64,000 nucleotides of DNA, taken from Ramlibacter henchirensis. Lineage in GTDB: Bacteria > Pseudomonadota > Gammaproteobacteria > Burkholderiales > Burkholderiaceae_C. Position numbers and translations under genes: made by a program. Location of the stretch: contig NZ_SMLM01000001.1 of NCBI RefSeq assembly GCF_004682015.1, positions 1,488,001 to 1,552,000 on the forward strand. Direction: 5' to 3'. The notes below the pieces were generated by a model. It saw only the letters and a list, made by a program, of their open reading frames with translations. It searched no databases and was not told the origin of the DNA. Of this stretch, positions 57,121 to 64,000 are shown one piece after another. How positions within the stretch are numbered: position 1 is the stretch's first letter; each line of letters starts with the position of its first letter.

Positions 57121-57162
57121 CTCCCTCTCCCCCTCGGGGGAGAGGGATGGGTTGAGGGGGTT
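57121..57162. repeat. CCCTCTCCCC/GGGGAGAGGG hairpin repeat
   Basis: The arms are 57123-57132 and 57137-57146, followed by the G-rich tail ATGGGTTGAGGGGG. It sits in the 121-base gap between the amidohydrolase start and the ffh stop. It matches the layout of the repeat within plsC. Confidence 0.75.
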
Positions 57163-57198
57163 CCTGAAGCCGGCGCGACCGCCTGAGCCCGGCAGGGC

Positions 57199-58572
57199 TC
57201 AGAACGGGAGTTTGGGAACCCCGCCTTTTCCGCCCATTGCGCCCATCCGCTTCATCATCTTCATCAGCCCGCCGCCCTTCATCTTCTTCATCATCCCCTG
57301 CATCTGCTCGAACTCGTTGAGCAGGCGGTTGACTTCCTGGACATGGACGCCAGCGCCGGCGGCGATGCGGCGCTTGCGGGTGGCCTTGATGATGTCGGGC
57401 TTGCGGCGCTCGGCCGGGGTCATGCTGCAGATGATCCCTTCCTTGCGGCGGATGTCGCGCTCGGCCTTGTCCATGTCGACCTGGCCGGCCTTGGCCTGGA
57501 TCTGCGAGGGCATCTTCTCCATCAGCGTGGACAGGCCGCCCATCTGCTTCATCTGCTGGATCTGGGCCAGGAAATCGTTGAGGTCGAAGCCCTCGCCGCT
57601 CTTGACCTTGGCCGCGAGCTTCTGCGCGGCCTGCATGTCGACGCCGGCCGTGACCTGTTCGACCAGGGCCACGATGTCGCCCATGCCCAGGATGCGCCCG
57701 GCGTGGCGCTCGGCATCGAACACCTCCAGGCCGTCGATCTTCTCGGACACGCCCGCGAACTTGATCGGCGCACCGGTGATCTGCCGCACCGACAGCGCCG
57801 CGCCGCCGCGCGAGTCGCCATCCATCTTGGTCAGGATGATCCCGGTGAGCGGCAGCGCTTCCCTGAAGGCCTTGGCGGTGTTGACCGCGTCCTGGCCCTG
57901 CATCGCGTCGACGATGAACAGCGTCTCGACAGGGTTGAGCGCGGCATGCAGGTCGCGGATCTCCCGCATCAGCACTTCATCGATCGCCAGGCGGCCGGCC
58001 GTGTCGACCAGCAGCACGTCGAAGTACTGCTTGCGCGCGTGGTCCAGCGCGGCGCGCGCGATGTCCAGCGGCTTCTGCTCCGGCGAGCTCGGGAACCACT
58101 CGGCCCCGGCCTGCTTCGTCACGGTCCTGAGCTGCTCGATGGCCGCGGGGCGGTAGACGTCGCCGGAGACGGTCAGCACCTTCTTGCGGCGCTTCTCGAT
58201 CAGGTGCTTGGCCAGCTTGGCCGTGGTGGTGGTCTTGCCCGCGCCCTGCAGGCCGGCCATCAGGATCACGGCCGGCGGCTGCGCGGCCAGGTTGATGTCG
58301 GACACGCCCTCGCCCATCGTGGCGACCAGCTCGCGGTTGACGATGCCCACCAGCGCCTGGCCGGGATTGAGCGAGCCCACCACCTCGTGGCCCATCGCCT
58401 TGTCCTTCACGCGCGCGATGAAGTCGCGCACCACCGGCAGGGCGACGTCGGCCTCGAGCAGGGCCATGCGCACCTCGCGCAGCATGTCCTGCACGTTGGC
58501 TTCGGTGATGCGCGCCTGGCCGCGCATTTCCTTGACCAGGCGGGAGAGTTTGTCGGAGAGGGCGGAGGCCAT
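57199..58572 (-). CDS. ffh: Signal recognition particle protein
   Basis: The 457-residue SRP54 GTPase has an N domain (LSDKLSRLVKEMRGQARITE), a G domain (GLQGAGKTTTTAKLAKHLIE, DTAGRLAIDE, TKMDGDSRGGAALSV) and a Met-rich M domain ending FEQMQGMMKKMKGGGLMKMM. It binds 4.5S RNA and signal sequences for membrane-protein targeting. The divergent ypjD-like gene starts 53 bases away. Confidence 0.97.
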   Translation of the reverse strand: MASALSDKLSRLVKEMRGQARITEANVQDMLREVRMALLEADVALPVVRDFIARVKDKAMGHEVVGSLNPGQALVGIVNRELVATMGEGVSDINLAAQPPAVILMAGLQGAGKTTTTAKLAKHLIEKRRKKVLTVSGDVYRPAAIEQLRTVTKQAGAEWFPSSPEQKPLDIARAALDHARKQYFDVLLVDTAGRLAIDEVLMREIRDLHAALNPVETLFIVDAMQGQDAVNTAKAFREALPLTGIILTKMDGDSRGGAALSVRQITGAPIKFAGVSEKIDGLEVFDAERHAGRILGMGDIVALVEQVTAGVDMQAAQKLAAKVKSGEGFDLNDFLAQIQQMKQMGGLSTLMEKMPSQIQAKAGQVDMDKAERDIRRKEGIICSMTPAERRKPDIIKATRKRRIAAGAGVHVQEVNRLLNEFEQMQGMMKKMKGGGLMKMMKRMGAMGGKGGVPKLPF

Positions 58573-58625
58573 TGGGTGTGCGCAAGGACCCGGCGAATGC
58601 GGGACGAGCGACTAAACTGCGGCCC

Positions 58626-59420
58626 ATGATTCTAGCGAGTGGCTCCATGACGGGCGCCGTGCTGTCGCTGGCCGCGGCGGCGGCCTACGCCGTCCCGGCC
58701 GCGGCGTCCGCACGCCTGAGCCAGCGCGCCGCGCGCTGGGCGCTGGTGCTCGCCTGGGCGCTGCACGCGCTGGTGCTGGGCTGGACGCTGCTGGGCGACC
58801 CGCCGCGATTCGGCTTCGCGCCCGCCCTGTCCGTCACGGCGTGGCTCGTTCTGACGGTCTATGGCGTGGAGCGCGAACTGTTCCCGCAATTGCAGGCACG
58901 GTGGGCGCTGGCGGGCCTGGGTTCGGCGGCGGTGCTGCTCGCCCTGGTCTTTCCGGGCACGCCGATGCACGCGTCGACGCCGCTGCTGCCGCTGCACCTG
59001 GCGCTGGGCATCGCCTCTTATGGTCTCTTCGCCGCGGCGGTGGTCCATGCATGGCTGATGCGCCGCACCGAGCAGATGATGCGGCAGGCCGCCGAGCCGC
59101 AGGCCGGGCTGCCGCTGCTCACGCTGGAGCGCCTCACCTTCCGCTTCGCCGCCGCGGGCTTCGTGCTGCTGTCGGCCACGCTGCTGGCCGGCCTGCTGTT
59201 CGGCGAATCGCTCTACGGGCGCGCGTGGCGCTGGGACCACAAGACGATCTTCTCGGTGCTGGCCTGGTTCGCGTTCGCGCTGCTGCTGCTCGGGCGCGCC
59301 CGCTTCGGCTGGCGCGGACGCACCGCGGTGCGCGTGCTCTATACCGGCTCGCTGCTGCTGCTGCTGGCGTACGTGGGCTCGCGCTTCGTGCTGGAAGTGG
59401 TCCTGCGGAGCAACGCATGA
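58626..59420 (+). CDS. Cytochrome c assembly protein, YpjD/CcsA-like
   Basis: The 264-residue membrane protein has about eight helices and the CcmC/CcsA-type haem-handling core (PLHLALGIASYGLFAAAVVH, GESLYGRAWRWDHKTIFSVL with the WDxK motif, LLAYVGSRFVLEV). The stand-alone YpjD branch next to ffh is common in proteobacteria and its exact role is unclear. TAAACT 7 nt before the ATG suggests a leaderless mRNA. The stop overlaps the next start (ATGA). Confidence 0.9.
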   Translation: MILASGSMTGAVLSLAAAAAYAVPAAASARLSQRAARWALVLAWALHALVLGWTLLGDPPRFGFAPALSVTAWLVLTVYGVERELFPQLQARWALAGLGSAAVLLALVFPGTPMHASTPLLPLHLALGIASYGLFAAAVVHAWLMRRTEQMMRQAAEPQAGLPLLTLERLTFRFAAAGFVLLSATLLAGLLFGESLYGRAWRWDHKTIFSVLAWFAFALLLLGRARFGWRGRTAVRVLYTGSLLLLLAYVGSRFVLEVVLRSNA

Positions 59421-59662
59421 TGAAGTTCCTGCTGGTGCTCGCCGTGCTGGTGATCGCCTGGCTGGTATGGCGCTCGGGGCGCGAGCGCGACCGCGAGGAT
59501 GCCCCGGCGGCCGCCCCGCCCGCCGGCGGCACCCCGGCGCTGCCGCAGGACATGGTGCGCTGCCCCGTGTGCGCGGTGCACCTGCCCCGGCCGGACGCCT
59601 TGCCGGGTTCGAGCGGCCGGCTCTACTGCTGCGCCGAACACCGGCGCGACGGCGGCAACTGA
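59417..59662 (+). CDS. PP0621-type Cys-rich mini-protein
   Basis: The 81-residue protein has an N-terminal membrane helix (MMKFLLVLAVLVIAWLVWRS), a flexible Ala/Pro region and a C-terminal CPVCAVHLPRPDAL...YCCAEHRR segment that looks like a small metal-binding knuckle. Similar proteins recur between ypjD and pilS in betaproteobacteria, and the function is unknown. Both ends overlap neighbours (ATGA and TGATG), tying it to the pilSR operon. Confidence 0.85.
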   Translation: MMKFLLVLAVLVIAWLVWRSGRERDREDAPAAAPPAGGTPALPQDMVRCPVCAVHLPRPDALPGSSGRLYCCAEHRRDGGN

Positions 59663-61361
59663 TGTTCACCCAAGCGCCCGTCGAAGCTGCCGTGCAGAAG
59701 GCGGGCGCCACGCAGGATTCGGCCTTCGTGCGGCTGTGGCTCGGCTTCGCCACGGCGCGGGTGGCGGTCGGCGTCGCGCTCGTGCTGCTTCTGGCCGGCT
59801 CCATGCTGCTGGGGCCGCAGCCCGTGTCCGGCTGGCTGGTGGGCATGTGCGCCACCTACCTGGTCGCGGCGCTGGCGGTGCGGCTCTTCATGCGGCCGGC
59901 GACCCATCCGGGATCGGCGTTCGATCCGCAATGGGTGTCCAGCATCGGCGTGGACCTGCTGGTGTTCTCCTGCCTGCAGTTCCTGCAGGCAGGCGGCATC
60001 TATTACTCGCCGCTGTTCGCCGTCCCGGTGCTGATGGCATCGGTGCTGGGCTCCACGCTGCTGGCGCTGGGCACCGCCGCCGCCGTCGCCCTGATCCTGC
60101 TGGCCGAAGCCTGGGTGCTGGCCCTGGAGGCGACCGGGGATCTCGCGCACCGATTCCTGCAGGCGGGCCTCTCGGGCATCGGCTTCTTCGCGCTGGCTTT
60201 CCTCGCGCACCAGCTCGCGCTTCGGCTGGAGCGCGAGGAGACGGCCGCCCGGCAGGGCCGCAAGGCCGCGCAGATGCAGGCCCAGGTCAACCAGCTGGTG
60301 ATCGCGACGCTGGGGGATGGCGTGCTGGTGGTCGACCTGGACGGCCACGTGCAGGCCGCCAACCCCGCGGCCCGCGAGCTGCTCGGTCCCGGCGCGCAGC
60401 TGCGCGAAGCGCCGCTGCAACTCGCCGCGCAGCCCGCCTGGTCGCAGGTGGCCGCGATGGCGCAGCGCACCTTCGAAACCGGGCAGCCCCAGGTGGCCGA
60501 CGTCGCCGTCCAGCACGGCGCGGGCCTTCCGCGCCGCATGTTCGTCCGCACGCGGCTCGCCGCCGCCGGCGACCAGCCGGGCGACAGCCTGTGCGTGGTG
60601 TTCATGCAGGACCTGCGTGAGATGGAAGCGCGCCTGCGGACGGAGAAACTCGCCGCCATGGGCCGAATGTCGACCGCCGTGGCGCACGAAATCCGCAATC
60701 CCCTGGCCGCGATCTCGCAGGCCAACGAGTTGCTGGACGAGGAACTGAAGGAACCGGCGCAGCGCCAGCTCAGCGCCCTCGTGCGCCAGAACGCGCAGCG
60801 GCTGTCGCAGATCGTCGAGGAGATCCTCGATGTCGCACGCGTTCAGCACCACTCGCCGCAGGCCGGCACCGTCGGGCCCGAACTCGATCCGGCCGTGCGC
60901 GGTTTCGTGCAGGACTGGACCGACCAGAACCAGAGCGGCGGCCGCGTGCAGCTGGCGCTGGGCGCGCCCGGCGAGCACATCGCCATCGAGCCCGACCACC
61001 TGCGCCGCCTGCTGGTGAACCTGCTGGACAACGCGCTGCGCTACGCGTCGCAATCGCCCGACGCGATCCAGGTCGCCACCTCGGTCGAGGGCATGCCGGT
61101 GCTCACCGTGTGGAGCGACGGCGCGGCACTGGAGCCGGCGGTGGAGCGCCACCTGTTCGAACCGTTCTTCTCGTCCGAGAGCCGCTCCAGCGGCCTGGGC
61201 CTGTACATCTGCCGCGAACTGTGCGAGCGGCACGGCGCGCGCATCGGCTACCGCCGCCGGGCGTCGCCTGGAGGCGACGGCCGCGAGGGCAATGCGTTCT
61301 TCGTGGCCTTCCGCACGGCCGCGCCGCCCGCGGTTACGGCTGAGTTTGCCAAAATGACGGC

Positions 61362-61365
<4 letters not shown>
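59662..61365 (+). CDS. pilS: PilS-like sensor histidine kinase
   Basis: The 567-residue kinase has about six N-terminal membrane helices (residues 25-185), a PAS domain (QLVIATLGDGVLVVDLDGHV, ANPAARELLG), a HisKA domain (MSTAVAHEIRNPLAAISQAN) and an ATPase domain (NLLDNALRYASQSPD, HLFEPFFSSESRSSGLGLYI). PilS controls pilin gene transcription through PilR. It overlaps the neighbouring genes at both ends. Confidence 0.94.
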
Positions 61366-62880
<1,515 letters not shown>

Positions 62881-62897
<17 letters not shown>

Positions 62898-63465
62898 CAA
62901 CGCGCTCTGGTCAGGCGGCTGGTACCGCTTCGCCCGCCGCCTCGATTCGCCCAACTTCGGTCCGCGGCCCGCCGGAGCGGCGATCGACCTGGTCGTGGTG
63001 CATTCCATCAGCCTGCCGCCCGGCGAATATGGCGGCGACCAGGTGCAGGCGCTGTTCACCAACACGCTGGACTGGCAGGCCCATCCCTACTTCAGGGCCA
63101 TCGAGGGGCTGCAGGTGTCGTCGCATTTCTACGTGCGGCGCGGCGGCGAGCTGTGGCAGTTCGTGAGCTGCGACGACCGCGCCTGGCACGCCGGCACCTC
63201 GTCGTGGCAGGGCCGCGACAACTGCAACGATTTTTCGATCGGGATCGAACTTGAAGGCATCGAGGGCGGGCCGTTCGAAGCCGCCCAGTACGAGGCGCTC
63301 GCGGGCCTGTGCGCGGCGATCTCGCAACGCTACCCGGTGCGCCACATCGCGGGCCACGAGCACGTGGCGCCGGGACGCAAGCAGGACCCGGGGCCGGGCT
63401 TCGACTGGCCCCTGTTGCGCGACAGCCTCGGTTGGTTGCCCGAGTCCTTTCCACCAGTGACGTAG
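62881..63465 (+). CDS. ampD: 1,6-anhydro-N-acetylmuramyl-L-alanine amidase
   Basis: The 194-residue amidase has the zinc histidines in VVVHSISLPPGEYGG and IAGHEHVAPGRKQDPGPGFD, with SSHFYVRRGGELWQFV and DFSIGIELEG between them. No signal peptide is present, as expected for cytoplasmic AmpD, which recycles muropeptides and keeps AmpC beta-lactamase induction low. It overlaps pilR by 17 bases. Confidence 0.96.
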
Positions 63466-63727
63466 TTGCCAATCGCGCTCTGCGGTCGAGTTGCGTGCTC
63501 GCCGCGTGAGGCGCCGCGCGATCGCGCGCATCGCGTGAAATCGCCCCCTGCGTGTACCCACGCGCGCAGCAAGCAGCCGCGCGGCCTTCAAGGGCATTTC
63601 GGCCGCGGGACCGCGCCACATCTGGGCAGTGGATGATGGTTCTCGAACTTGCGCGGCCTGCACGCGCGCGACGCGCCGGGAACCCACATGCTGTCCACAG
63701 CCTCTCCACTTGTGATCCACGGGTCAG
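63466..63727. other. Intergenic region upstream of nrdA
   Basis: There are about 260 bases of GC-rich sequence after ampD with no supported gene. Near 63701-63720, CTGTCCACA and GTGATCCAC resemble imperfect DnaA boxes, but neither fits the consensus well enough to call. The functional promoter follows directly downstream. Confidence 0.5.
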
Positions 63728-63775
63728 CCACTAGGTATAGTGGCTTGCCCTGTCCCGGGACCCTATATATAGTGC
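63728..63775 (+). promoter_or_regulatory. nrdA promoter with two NrdR boxes
   Basis: Box 1 is CCACTAGGTATAGTGG (63728-63743) and box 2 is ACCCTATATATAGTGC (63760-63775). They start 32 bp apart, the spacing expected for a NrdR tandem site. A -35 box TTGCCC (63745-63750), a 17-bp spacer and a -10 box TATAGT (63768-63773) place the promoter across box 2, so NrdR with dATP bound would block it. Confidence 0.82.
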
Positions 63776-63839
63776 CCCGCAGGTGGAGGACCGTTACTCG
63801 CGTCCCTTCCTAGAACAACCACACCAGCAGAGGAAAGAC

Positions 63840-64000
63840 ATGCAATCTGTGTCAAGCGTCGCCAGCACTTCCCCGCAAACCGTGACCGCGATCGGCACTG
63901 CGCCCGGCACCGGCCAGCCCGCCGCCAACCCGCTGGCGCACTACCAGATCATCCGGCGCAACGGCGCCGTGGTTCCCTTCGAGCCGAACAAGATCGCCAT
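63840..64000 (+). CDS. nrdA: Ribonucleoside-diphosphate reductase alpha subunit, N-terminal fragment
   Basis: The first 53 codons are visible before the right edge. After a low-complexity Ser/Thr/Pro leader comes YQIIRRNGAVVPFEPNKIA, the opening of the ATP-cone regulatory domain of class Ia reductase large subunits. An AGAGGAAAG ribosome site precedes the ATG. The two NrdR boxes upstream support the call. Confidence 0.9.
   Translation, partial: MQSVSSVASTSPQTVTAIGTAPGTGQPAANPLAHYQIIRRNGAVVPFEPNKIA

Noticed and set aside
63701..63722. DnaA-box-like words before nrdA
   Set aside because: CTGTCCACA and GTGATCCAC each deviate from TTATNCACA at key positions, and no cluster of boxes is present.

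Overview
The window reads as chromosomal DNA of a high-GC betaproteobacterium. Gene content and order (pilGHIJ-chpA behind a rubredoxin, dusB-fis-purH, yqgE-ruvX-pyrR-pyrB-pyrC', pilSR-ampD-nrdA, qseEGF/glrKR next to opgGH, Bug-type binding protein, phenylacetate genes) fit Burkholderiales, most likely Comamonadaceae (Ramlibacter/Variovorax-like). That placement is inference from gene order and protein style, not from a 16S gene. I see no prophage, insertion sequence, integron or CRISPR array; this is ordinary backbone with a few decayed or specialised spots.

Layout. 1-4.8 kb: start of a 3-oxoadipyl-CoA/acyl-CoA thiolase (runs off the left edge), a DUF1841 protein, a di-haem cytochrome c4, and a MoxR ATPase / small membrane protein / GNAT / VWA cluster. 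4.9-13 kb: tRNA-Arg(CCU), a Tat-exported sulfite-oxidase-like molybdoenzyme, several small hypotheticals, a lipoprotein PQQ-type sugar dehydrogenase, and a divergently transcribed Fe(III)-type ABC permease/ATPase pair. 13-17.8 kb: plsC, then a minus-strand operon yqgE-ruvX-pyrR-pyrB-(repeat)-pyrC', where PyrC' has lost the metal-binding HxH and should be the structural partner of aspartate carbamoyltransferase. 17.8-27.8 kb: a photolyase gene remnant and the minus-strand twitching-motility chemosensory operon (rubredoxin, pilG, pilH, pilI, pilJ, chpA/pilL).

27.9-42.4 kb: thiD, hemL, purH, fis, dusB, a DedA/YqaA-like membrane protein, ychF, a 7TM-DISM receptor with a degenerate GGDEF domain, a MOSC protein, a UbiH-type monooxygenase, dsbC, an M61 peptidase and a TonB-like/DUF3108 protein. 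42.4-45.8 kb: paaK-paaI-paaG facing away from paaF. 45.8-54.9 kb: tRNA-Met with a strong terminator, a small secreted protein, miaB, the three-gene glrK-qseG-glrR system, and opgGH. Between glrR and opgG sit a perfect TGTC-N10-GACA palindrome and a sigma-54 -24/-12 element, suggesting that GlrR directly activates osmoregulated periplasmic glucan synthesis. 54.9-64 kb: a Bug receptor, an M20 amidohydrolase, ffh, ypjD/ccsA-like, a Cys-rich mini-protein, pilS, pilR, ampD, and the start of nrdA behind two NrdR boxes.

Common themes are tight translational coupling (ATGA, TGATG and GTGA junctions), several -10 boxes lying only 6-8 nt before the start codon (probably leaderless mRNAs), and two families of intergenic hairpin repeats, one of which has supplied the C-terminus of PlsC.
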